Positions 1 to 6,356 of a stretch of 12,073 nucleotides of DNA are shown in pieces. How positions within the stretch are numbered: the stretch's first letter is position 1; every line of letters starts with the position of its first letter. This stretch comes from Treponema sp. (lineage in GTDB: Bacteria > Spirochaetota > Spirochaetia > Treponematales > Breznakiellaceae). Made by a program: the position numbers and the translations under genes. The DNA lies in NCBI GenBank assembly GCA_031290325.1, contig JAITNU010000156.1:1-12073 (forward strand), read 5' to 3'. Under the pieces are notes generated by a model. The model had not been told where the DNA came from, searched no databases, and saw nothing but the letters and a program-made list of their open reading frames with translations.

Positions 1-40
1 TCTTTGGTTTTCTCTGCGTTCCTCCGTGTCCTCTGCGGTT
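1..40. repeat. Degenerate ~10-nt tandem repeat, pyrimidine/G-rich
   Basis: Bases 11-20, 21-30 and 31-40 read TCTCTGCGTT, CCTCCGTGTC and CTCTGCGGTT, which are three imperfect copies of one 10-nt unit. Bases 1-9 (TCTTTGGTT) match 32-40 (TCTGCGGTT) at 7 of 9 positions, giving a possible fourth copy. The array may extend left beyond the window edge. From general knowledge, strings of this CTCTGCGTCC/CTCTGCGGTT style recur in the intergenic DNA of many bacterial genomes without a known function. No gene is seen here. Confidence 0.5.
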
Positions 41-88
41 ACATTCTTTTTCTGTTACTCGTCCCATCATTCCCATTTTCATCACTGA

Positions 89-319
89 CTGGATACTAGC
101 AGCAAGGCTCGGCAAACTATCGTCACCGGCACGGTCTCCCAGTCCGACGACGACCTCCGGGGCGCGGAGGAGCTTATCAAGCGCTACGGCTCCGTGGGGG
201 GATCATCCAGCATGTTACCTATCCCGATCATGGCCCAGCAGGAAACCACCATCACCCAGGCCGACGATCCCCATACGGAACCGCTGATCCGGCAACTCAT
301 GCGCCCGTACCTTCGGTTC
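89..319 (+). other. GC-rich orphan open frame, possible gene remnant
   Basis: No complete gene is visible in bases 1-319. One plus frame is open from just after a TGA at 86-88 and runs on past 319 (to about 388) into the antisense of the next gene. Between about 107 and 200 it has the look of real coding DNA: codons end mostly in C or G, and the peptide (for example GTVSQSDDDLRGAEELIKRY) is hydrophilic and plausibly helical. There is no start codon or SD in front of that part; the first ATG is at 194 and has no SD. I do not recognise the peptide. It could be the decayed end of a displaced gene, or chance. The downstream end is arbitrary and set at the border of the neighbouring gene. Confidence 0.2.
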
Positions 320-2041
320 TCAATAGCCCATCTTTCGCAAGATTTCAAGGTTATTCCGTGCATGAGTATGATTGGGATTAAGCCGTAACGCCTCGGTCCA
401 GTCGGCCCCGGCACGAGTATAGTCCTTTTTATTGTAATAGGTGGTGCCCCGGTTATTATATGCCTCAGCATAATTGGGATTTATCCTGATAGCCTGAGTG
501 TAATCAGCAATAGCCCGGTCATAGTCCTTTTTATTGTAATATGCGAGGCCCCGGCTATAATAGGCAGCAGCATAATTGGGATTTATCCTGATAGCCTGAG
601 TGTAGTCGGCTATGGCACGGTCATTATCGCCTTTGTTGTAATACGCAAGTCCACGATTATAATACGCAAAAACATACTTGGGATTGAGACTAATAGCCTC
701 AGTATATTCGGCTATGGCCCGGTCATACTCGCCTTTGAAGTCGTTATATACAACTCCGCGACTATTATACGCAGCAGCATACTCAGGATCGAGCCTGATA
801 GCCTCGGTATAATCGGCTATGGCACGGTCATACTCGCCTTTGTTTTTATACATTTCTCCGCGAGCATAATACGCATCAGTATACTTTTGATTGAACTTGA
901 TAGCCTCAGTATACTCGGCTATGGCCCGATCATACTCACCCTTGTTGTTATACGTATTTCCACGACCATAATACGCATTAGCGAACTTAGGATTAAGCCT
1001 GATAACCTCAGTATAATCAACCATTGCCCGGTCATAGTCTTTTTTAAGTTCATACGCAATGCCACGAACAAAATACGCATCAGTATACTTTTGATTGAGC
1101 CTGATAGCCTCAGTATACTCAGTGATTGCCCGATTATAGTCACCTTTGTTTCGATACTCTTGCCCGCGTTTATAATATTCTTCTGCTGTCATACCTGGCG
1201 GCGTTACCGGCGCAGGGACCAGTACTACCGGCGGCGTTACCGGCGGTGTAACCTGGGGGTTCAGCGAGTAGTAGTCCATGCTGATGATACTCCCCTCTTG
1301 ATAGGGGCGCTGCTGGTTGTTGGTGAGACTGAGGGTTTCACGGGTAATGCTCCGCACCACCAGGCTGAGGTCCAGGGGGCTTTCGATATGTTTCAGGAAA
1401 GCTTCTGCAAAGGGACTGTTCCGCTTCCCCCGTTCTCCGTCAGAAGCCTCGGTGCCCGCAGAGGTGGAGAAGAGGATGAACAGATCAGGCGGGATGTTCT
1501 CCACCACCGCAAGCCCACGGGAAACGCCCCGGCGCCCGCCGGTGGTATTTTTGAAGGGGTTGTTCCGGCAGGCGTCCAGGAACACCACGTTCACCTTGTT
1601 CCGGGCGATCTGTTCAAAGGACTCGATGAGCTGGTTCAGGGGATAGGAACCGTACTTCACCGCCACATCATCCTCTGCCTTAATGTCCACCGGCAGCAGG
1701 TAGTTCTCACTGTTGAGCTGCACCCCGTGTCCCGCATACCAGAAGAACCCCTCGTTATCCTGACTGGAAGCGAGCCGCCGGACATAATCGGCAATCGCCC
1801 GGCCCATCTCGGCGTTCCCCACATTCAGCTTGAGTTCGGTCTGATACCCCAGCTTCCTGAGTTTAGCAGCCACGTCCGTAGCGTCGTTCTCCGGGTTCGT
1901 CAGTTTTTCGACATACTGGTACTTACTATTGCCAATAACCAGGGCAAACCGGCGGTTTGGTTCAGCGGCAAGGAGCAAGGGTGTAATCAAGAAAAGTACC
2001 ATCCAGAACCGGACACGTTTCCAAAAATACTGCGTTTTCAT
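320..2041 (-). CDS. Exported caspase-like (peptidase C14) protein with eight TPRs
   Basis: Predicted 573-residue protein. Residues 1-26 form a signal peptide: basic start (KRVRF), hydrophobic core, and a likely cut after LLLAA. Residues about 32-260 are a caspase-fold peptidase domain beginning ALVIGNSKY. The catalytic dyad is present as His105 in YAGHG and Cys158 in DACRNNPF, and a substrate-loop-like GTEASDGERGKRNSPF follows. A Pro/Val-rich linker (about 262-284, repeated TPP) joins it to eight TPR units (about 285-557) and a short basic end. The ATG at 2041 is chosen over an in-frame start 42 nt upstream because AGGAGG lies 7 nt before it and it opens the signal peptide. The gene lies last in a same-strand run after glgX and aspS. 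The intact dyad argues for an active cysteine protease working outside the cytoplasm. TPRs usually bind other proteins, so they may recruit a substrate or partner. The substrate and physiological role are unknown, and no partner gene is evident nearby. Confidence 0.9.
   Translation of the reverse strand: MKTQYFWKRVRFWMVLFLITPLLLAAEPNRRFALVIGNSKYQYVEKLTNPENDATDVAAKLRKLGYQTELKLNVGNAEMGRAIADYVRRLASSQDNEGFFWYAGHGVQLNSENYLLPVDIKAEDDVAVKYGSYPLNQLIESFEQIARNKVNVVFLDACRNNPFKNTTGGRRGVSRGLAVVENIPPDLFILFSTSAGTEASDGERGKRNSPFAEAFLKHIESPLDLSLVVRSITRETLSLTNNQQRPYQEGSIISMDYYSLNPQVTPPVTPPVVLVPAPVTPPGMTAEEYYKRGQEYRNKGDYNRAITEYTEAIRLNQKYTDAYFVRGIAYELKKDYDRAMVDYTEVIRLNPKFANAYYGRGNTYNNKGEYDRAIAEYTEAIKFNQKYTDAYYARGEMYKNKGEYDRAIADYTEAIRLDPEYAAAYNSRGVVYNDFKGEYDRAIAEYTEAISLNPKYVFAYYNRGLAYYNKGDNDRAIADYTQAIRINPNYAAAYYSRGLAYYNKKDYDRAIADYTQAIRINPNYAEAYNNRGTTYYNKKDYTRAGADWTEALRLNPNHTHARNNLEILRKMGY
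371..1189 (-). repeat. Eight tandem 102-bp TPR-coding units
   Basis: The 3' half of the caspase-like gene is made of eight head-to-tail units. Seven encode 34 residues and the fifth encodes 35. The consensus is close to AYYNRGLAYYNKGDYDRAIA followed by DYTEAIRLNPN, matching the TPR pattern (Gly8, Tyr11, Ala20, Ala27, Pro32). Units 6 to 8 are the most alike; for example, the opening stretch of the 6th and 7th copies on the plus strand (GGGATTTATCCTGATAGCCT) is identical. Such near-identical units can gain or lose copies by recombination or slippage. Confidence 0.9.
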
Positions 2042-2048
2042 TATGATG

Positions 2049-2054
2049 CCTCCT
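2049..2054 (-). promoter_or_regulatory. Shine-Dalgarno fixing the caspase-like start
   Basis: On the minus strand AGGAGG is followed by 7 nt and then ATG at 2041. The alternative upstream start at 2083 would put this perfect SD inside the coding region and place 14 non-signal residues before the signal peptide, so 2041 is preferred. Confidence 0.75.
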
Positions 2055-2071
2055 AAAATAGTATAGAAGAA

Positions 2072-2109
2072 TCCCACGAACAAACAGTTTTTTAGTGTGG
2101 TTCGCGGGA
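2072..2109 (-). terminator. Hairpin between aspS and caspase-like gene (weak terminator or leader structure)
   Basis: On the minus-strand transcript TCCCGCGAAC pairs with GTTCGTGGGA: ten pairs including one G-U, around an 18-nt A-rich loop. It starts 17 nt after the aspS stop. The following bases UUCUUCUAU are only moderately U-rich, so this is a weak intrinsic terminator or attenuator at best. It ends about 18 nt before the SD of the next gene, so it may instead be a 5' leader structure or an mRNA processing/stability element that lowers expression of the protease relative to aspS. Confidence 0.4.
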
Positions 2110-2126
2110 CTTCCCATAGTTAAAAT

Positions 2127-3941
2127 CTATGTGCTTTTCCTGATTGCAAGATGCAGTTCGTCAAGCTGCTTCTGATCCACTTCCCCGGGACAGTCGTCCA
2201 TGGGACTCACGGCAAAGGAATTCTTGGGAAAGGCGATCACCTCTTTAATCGAGGTCTCACCGGCCATGAGCATCACCAGGCGGTCCAGCCCAGGGGCAAT
2301 GCCGCCATGGGGAGGCGCCCCGTACTTGAAGGCATTGGTGAGAAAGCCGAATTTCCGTTCCGCTTCTTCCCGTTCAATCCCCACCACATTGAAAACCCGC
2401 TGCTGGAGTTCCGGGTCGTGGATGCGGATAGAACCAGAGGCCAGTTCATAGCCGTTGAGCACCAGGTCGTAGAGGTCACCCTTCACCGCACCAGGGTCCT
2501 GTTCAAGAACGCGGTGGTACTGTTCCTGGGGATAGGAGAACAGGTGATGCGCCGCCTCCCAGCGGTTCTCTTCCTCGTTGAACTCGAAGAGGGGAAAATC
2601 CAGGATCCACAGGAATTCAAAACGGGGAAGCCCGTCAGCCCCAGGCCCGGTAAGGCCCAGGTCCTTGCCGAGTTTGGACCGCACCGCACCCAGGGCAATG
2701 TTGGCAATGCGCCGCCGCGGATCCGCCACCATGAGGATGAGGTCCCCGGCTGCTGCTCCGAGGCCCTTGAGGATGTCTCCCGCAAGGGGTGCGAAAAACT
2801 TGGAGACCCCGCCCTCAAGGGTGGCTCCAACCTTCATCCAGGCAAGCCCACGGGCCTTGTAAATCCGGGCATGGGCCTCAAGCTCCTCTATCTGCTTCCG
2901 GGAGTAGTCCGCCTTGCCTGGCACCACCAGGGCCTTGACCCCGCCCCCTGCAACGGTGATGCCTTTGGCCGCAGCCGCGGCTTTATCCGCTTCTCCAGCG
3001 GCCAGGGCATCCTTGAAAGCCTGGAAGCCCCCTGCTGCCACAAAGGGGGCAAAATCCTGAAGCTCCAGAGCAAAGCGCAGATCAGGCTTATCCGAACCGT
3101 ACCGTTCCAGGGCGTCCTCGTAGGTGAGCCGGGTGAAATGGGCAGGAAGCGTCCGGCCCAGGACCTTTTGAAACACGTGGCCGAACAGCCCCTCGGTCAT
3201 GGCAAGGACCTCATCCCTGCCCACAAAGGACATCTCAATATCAATCTGGGTGAACTCAGGCTGCCGGTCCCCGCGGGCGTCTTCGTCCCGGTAACAGCGG
3301 GCGATCTGGAAGTACTTGTCGAACCCCGCTGCCATGAGGAGCTGCTTGTAAAGCTGGGGGGACTGGGGCAGGGCGTAGAATTTGCCGGCATAGAGACGGG
3401 AAGGCACCAGGTAATCCCGTGCGCCTTCGGGCGTGGATCTGATGAAGGTGGGGGTCTCGATCTCGTAGAAGCCCTGGCCGCTCATCCATGCCCGCACCGC
3501 AAAGGCCGTCTCATGGCGCAGGCGTATCCGTTTCTGCATACCTGCGGACCTGAGATCCAGGTAGCGGTACTTGAGGCGGAGTTCTTCTTTTACCTCTGAC
3601 TCCTCATCAATGGGGAAGGGAAGCACTTCCGAACGGTTCAGGATGAGGAGCTGTTCCGCCAGCACCTCAATTGCTCCGGTGGCCATGTCGGGGTTTACCA
3701 TGGACTCAGGCCGGGCGCGGACCCGGCCTGCCACAGCAATACAGTACTCATTCCGCAGTTCCGCGCTCAGTTCCGCAACCTCAGCGGAATCTATCACTAC
3801 CTGGGTTATCCCGTACCGGTCCCGGAGGTTGAGAAAAGAAATGCCCCCGTGGTCCCGTTTCCGGTGTACCCAGCCGTTCAATATCACCTGTTTCCCCACA
3901 TCGGACTTCCGCAGTGCGCCGCAGTCGGTGGTACGCTTCAT
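2127..3941 (-). CDS. aspS: Aspartyl-tRNA synthetase (bacterial type, class IIb)
   Basis: Predicted 604-residue cytoplasmic enzyme that charges tRNA-Asp with aspartate; E. coli AspRS is 590 residues. It has an N-terminal OB-fold anticodon-binding domain (about 1-105, with GWVHRKRDHGG), the class II core (KYRYLDLRS at about 124, ETPTFIRSTPEGARDYLVPS, ALPQSPQLYKQLLM), motif 2 (RCYRDEDARGDRQPEFTQID, about 215-234), an inserted GAD domain in the middle, and motif 3 (GGIAPGLDRLVMLM) near the end. The ATG at 3941 gives MKRTTDCGALR, aligning with MRTEYCGQLR of E. coli; an ATG at 3950 and a TTG at 3986 also lie in frame but look less natural. GGGG lies 9 nt upstream and is part of a hairpin. His31 is the residue seen in non-discriminating AspRS, so the enzyme may also charge tRNA-Asn. 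It lies 49 nt after glgX and probably shares its transcript. Confidence 0.97.
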   Translation of the reverse strand: MKRTTDCGALRKSDVGKQVILNGWVHRKRDHGGISFLNLRDRYGITQVVIDSAEVAELSAELRNEYCIAVAGRVRARPESMVNPDMATGAIEVLAEQLLILNRSEVLPFPIDEESEVKEELRLKYRYLDLRSAGMQKRIRLRHETAFAVRAWMSGQGFYEIETPTFIRSTPEGARDYLVPSRLYAGKFYALPQSPQLYKQLLMAAGFDKYFQIARCYRDEDARGDRQPEFTQIDIEMSFVGRDEVLAMTEGLFGHVFQKVLGRTLPAHFTRLTYEDALERYGSDKPDLRFALELQDFAPFVAAGGFQAFKDALAAGEADKAAAAAKGITVAGGGVKALVVPGKADYSRKQIEELEAHARIYKARGLAWMKVGATLEGGVSKFFAPLAGDILKGLGAAAGDLILMVADPRRRIANIALGAVRSKLGKDLGLTGPGADGLPRFEFLWILDFPLFEFNEEENRWEAAHHLFSYPQEQYHRVLEQDPGAVKGDLYDLVLNGYELASGSIRIHDPELQQRVFNVVGIEREEAERKFGFLTNAFKYGAPPHGGIAPGLDRLVMLMAGETSIKEVIAFPKNSFAVSPMDDCPGEVDQKQLDELHLAIRKST

Positions 3942-3949
3942 TGTTTCCA

Positions 3950-3971
3950 TCCCCAGACTATAGCCTGGGGA
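3950..3971 (-). promoter_or_regulatory. Hairpin overlapping the aspS ribosome-binding region
   Basis: The minus-strand transcript reads CCCCAGGC-UAUA-GUCUGGGG, an eight-pair stem (one G-U) with a 4-nt loop, closed by a further U-A pair that uses the A of the ATG at 3950. The 3' arm contains the GGGG that is the best SD for the aspS start at 3941. Folding would hide the SD and the upstream in-frame ATG. The hairpin starts 20 nt after the glgX stop and has no U-tract, so a translational control element or stability hairpin fits better than a terminator. Confidence 0.45.
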
Positions 3972-3990
3972 ACCGGCCTGTGACAAGGCG

Positions 3991-6138
3991 TTACAGGGGT
4001 TTCGACAACAGAACCACCATGCTCCGGGCCTTCATCAGGTAAAGCTCCGGTTCTGGTAGTGGCTCCTCCGTACCGGGGATGCAGATATCCTGGGGGGACG
4101 GCAGGGCCGTATCCACCGCCCGGACCCATTGTTTCCCTGGCGGGGGAGCGCAGACCATAAAGGTTGCCTGTCTATTTCCCGCGTTGAACATGATGAAGAA
4201 GTCGTTGTCATCCCGGTCAGCGAGGGTGTCCGCTTTACTGCCGTCCATACGCAGGGCAAGGCAGGTCTCGATCTTTTCCCAGTCCGGAGTCGCTCCGGTT
4301 TCATCAAACCAACTGATATCCGGGATGGCGTTGTAGTTCCCATCCCTGCCGGTGTAGAACTCAGGGCGCATGAACCCCGGGTGCCGCAGGCGAAAGGCGA
4401 TCATCTCCCTGACAAAGCGGAACAGGCCCCGGTTCTTCTCCTGGAACGACCAGTCATACCAGGAGATGGGGTTGTCCTGACAATAGGCGTTGTTGTTACC
4501 ACCCTGGGTCCGGGCAAACTCATCGCCCCCCAGCAGCATAGGGGTTCCCAGGGAAACCATCATGGTGGCAATGAAGTTTTTAAGCAGCCGCTCTCGGATC
4601 GCCTCGATGTTGGGATTGGTTGAGGGACCTTCAAAGCCGTTGTTGGTACTGTAGTTCCCGTTACTGCCGTCCCGGTTCTGCTCCCCGTTTTCCTCGTTAT
4701 GCTTGTAGTTGTAGGACACCAGGTCCTTGAGGGTGAAACCGTCATGGCTGGTGATGAAATTAATCGAATGGAAAGGCTTGCGTCCATCCCGCAGGTACAG
4801 ATCAGAACTTCCTGAGAGTCTGGTTGCCAGGAACCGGGTTTGCCGGGGATCACCCCGCCAGTAGCGCCGCACATCATCCCGGTAGCGGTCATTCCATTCC
4901 GCCCAGCGCCCCCCGGGGAACCAGCCCACCTGATAGGCCCCTCCTGCGTCCCAGGCTTCGGCGATGATCTTGGTATGACGCAGGATAGGATCCTCGGCGA
5001 TCCGTTCCAGCATCGGCGGGTTCTCCATAAGCCTGCCCTGCTGGTCCCGGCCCAGGATGGAACCGAGGTCAAAACGGAAGCCGTCCACATGCATCTCCAT
5101 CACCCAGTAACGGAGGCAATCCAGAATAAAGGATCTGACCACCGGGTGATTACAATTGACCGTATTACCACACCCGGAGTAGTTTTTATAGTACCGTTTG
5201 TTTTCATCCAGCATATAGTAGATAGTGTTATCCAGCCCCCGCAACGAAAAGGTCGGTCCCCGTTCATTCCCCTCTGCCGTGTGGTTGAAGACAATATCCA
5301 GGATCACTTCCAGCCCCATGCGGTGCAGTTCCCGGACCATTTCTTTGAATTCCCGTACCTGGCCCCCGGGGGTCTTATCCGATGCATAGGTGCCCTTGGG
5401 GGCGAAAAAGGCCACAGTGGAATACCCCCAGTAGTTCACCAGCAACTCCCCGGTCCGGGGATTGATGTGGGGCAGTTCCCGTTCATTGAATTCCTGGATA
5501 GGGAGGAACTCAAGGCCCGTAACCCCCAGTTCCTTGAAAAAGGGGATCTTCTCGATCACCCCCCGATAGGTTCCCGGATGCGCCACAGCGGAACTCTGAT
5601 GCGCCGTAAGACCCCGGATATGGGTTTCATAGAGCACGCTGAAACGGAGGGGATAGTTGAGGGGCACATCCCCCTGCCAGTCAAAGGTATCATCCACCAC
5701 GACGCAGCGCGGCTGGGTGAAGAGATCCTCCTGTGTGGAAAAGGAGAGATCATTGGCAGGGTCACTGTAGCCCATACAGGCCTCAATGTCCCAGCCCTTC
5801 AGGTCTGTCATAGCCTTAGCATAGGGATCAATGAGGGATTTATGCACATTAAAACGGAATCCCTTTTCAGGAATATAAGGCCCGTCCACCAGGTAGAGGT
5901 AGAGTGCTCCGGCTTTGAGGTCCCGGACGCGGCAATGCCACATATCGCCAGTCCGGTTTTTCCGGGTATCCAGCGCCAACTTTTCATACGTGCTATCCGA
6001 GGCGAAGGACTCAAACAGCACCAGGGTTACCGCCGTGGCATGACGGGAAAAGAGGGAAAAATTGACCCCCTTCTCGGTTACCGTAGCGCCCAGGGGCAGT
6101 GCTTTTCCGGCTTCAACAACAAAATTTCCAAAACTCAT
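3991..6138 (-). CDS. glgX: Glycogen debranching enzyme GlgX / isoamylase-type GH13_11
   Basis: Predicted 715-residue cytoplasmic alpha-1,6-glucosidase that removes branches from phosphorylase-trimmed glycogen; E. coli GlgX is 657 residues. An N-terminal CBM48-like domain (ALPLGATVTEKGVNFSLFSR) precedes the GH13 barrel. The catalytic signature regions are visible: DIVFNHT (Asp281), GFRFDLGSIL (nucleophile Asp357), IIAEAWDAGG (acid/base Glu394) and FITSHDGFTL (His465-Asp466). YKHNEENGEQNRDG and NYSGCGNTVNCNHP are typical of the isoamylase/GlgX group. The start is uncertain. The ATG at 6138 begins close to the conserved domain but has only a weak SD. An ATG at 6192 has GGAAAG 8 nt upstream but would add 18 mostly hydrophobic residues not expected on this enzyme. 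It is first in the run glgX-aspS-protease and divergent from ppdK. Confidence 0.93.
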   Translation of the reverse strand: MSFGNFVVEAGKALPLGATVTEKGVNFSLFSRHATAVTLVLFESFASDSTYEKLALDTRKNRTGDMWHCRVRDLKAGALYLYLVDGPYIPEKGFRFNVHKSLIDPYAKAMTDLKGWDIEACMGYSDPANDLSFSTQEDLFTQPRCVVVDDTFDWQGDVPLNYPLRFSVLYETHIRGLTAHQSSAVAHPGTYRGVIEKIPFFKELGVTGLEFLPIQEFNERELPHINPRTGELLVNYWGYSTVAFFAPKGTYASDKTPGGQVREFKEMVRELHRMGLEVILDIVFNHTAEGNERGPTFSLRGLDNTIYYMLDENKRYYKNYSGCGNTVNCNHPVVRSFILDCLRYWVMEMHVDGFRFDLGSILGRDQQGRLMENPPMLERIAEDPILRHTKIIAEAWDAGGAYQVGWFPGGRWAEWNDRYRDDVRRYWRGDPRQTRFLATRLSGSSDLYLRDGRKPFHSINFITSHDGFTLKDLVSYNYKHNEENGEQNRDGSNGNYSTNNGFEGPSTNPNIEAIRERLLKNFIATMMVSLGTPMLLGGDEFARTQGGNNNAYCQDNPISWYDWSFQEKNRGLFRFVREMIAFRLRHPGFMRPEFYTGRDGNYNAIPDISWFDETGATPDWEKIETCLALRMDGSKADTLADRDDNDFFIMFNAGNRQATFMVCAPPPGKQWVRAVDTALPSPQDICIPGTEEPLPEPELYLMKARSMVVLLSKPL

Positions 6139-6257
6139 GGGGGATACTCTAGCATAAAACATCGAAATGAGTAAGGGAACAAGCGCGGCCATATCAGGAG
6201 CTTTCCATACTTTTTTTTCAGCTATTTTTTTTCAATCTATTTTCTCTAACTACTATC

Positions 6258-6282
6258 TTGCTTTTCTGGAGTATGCTATACT
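6258..6282 (+). promoter_or_regulatory. Candidate ppdK promoter with extended -10
   Basis: TGC-TATACT at 6274-6282 is a good extended -10 element. A TTGCTT at 6258-6263 is only 13 nt away, too close for a standard -35, so recognition probably relies on the TGn motif. Two T8 runs (6211-6218 and 6225-6232) upstream could act as an UP-like element or serve glgX on the other strand. The -10 lies inside a near-palindrome, AGTAT-GCT-ATACT (6270-6282). The rest of the 218-nt glgX/ppdK spacer shows no gene. A clear glgX promoter could not be fixed. Confidence 0.5.
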
Positions 6283-6356
6283 TTTCATTAACACGAAACT
6301 CGACAGGAAAAAAAATGATACAGAACATACTAGGAAATTATATATGGAGGGTTTAG

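Noticed and set aside
184..471. Minus-strand frame overlapping the protease 3' end
   Set aside because: It overlaps the TPR-coding end in another frame, with no SD and no recognisable protein.
371..1189. CRISPR-like array
   Set aside because: The regular 102-bp repeats translate as continuous TPR units; there are no short identical repeats with unique spacers.
887..2056. Long open frame on the plus strand opposite the caspase-TPR gene
   Set aside because: It is antisense to a gene with clear signal peptide, protease and TPR motifs. The repeated units keep the opposite strand open, and the peptide resembles no protein family.
2151..3599. 482-codon plus-strand open frame
   Set aside because: It is antisense to aspS, whose class II motifs are unmistakable. 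It is open because of the GC-rich codon bias.
4840..6174. 444-codon plus-strand open frame
   Set aside because: It is antisense to glgX with all GH13 motifs intact, and it has no SD or recognisable domain.
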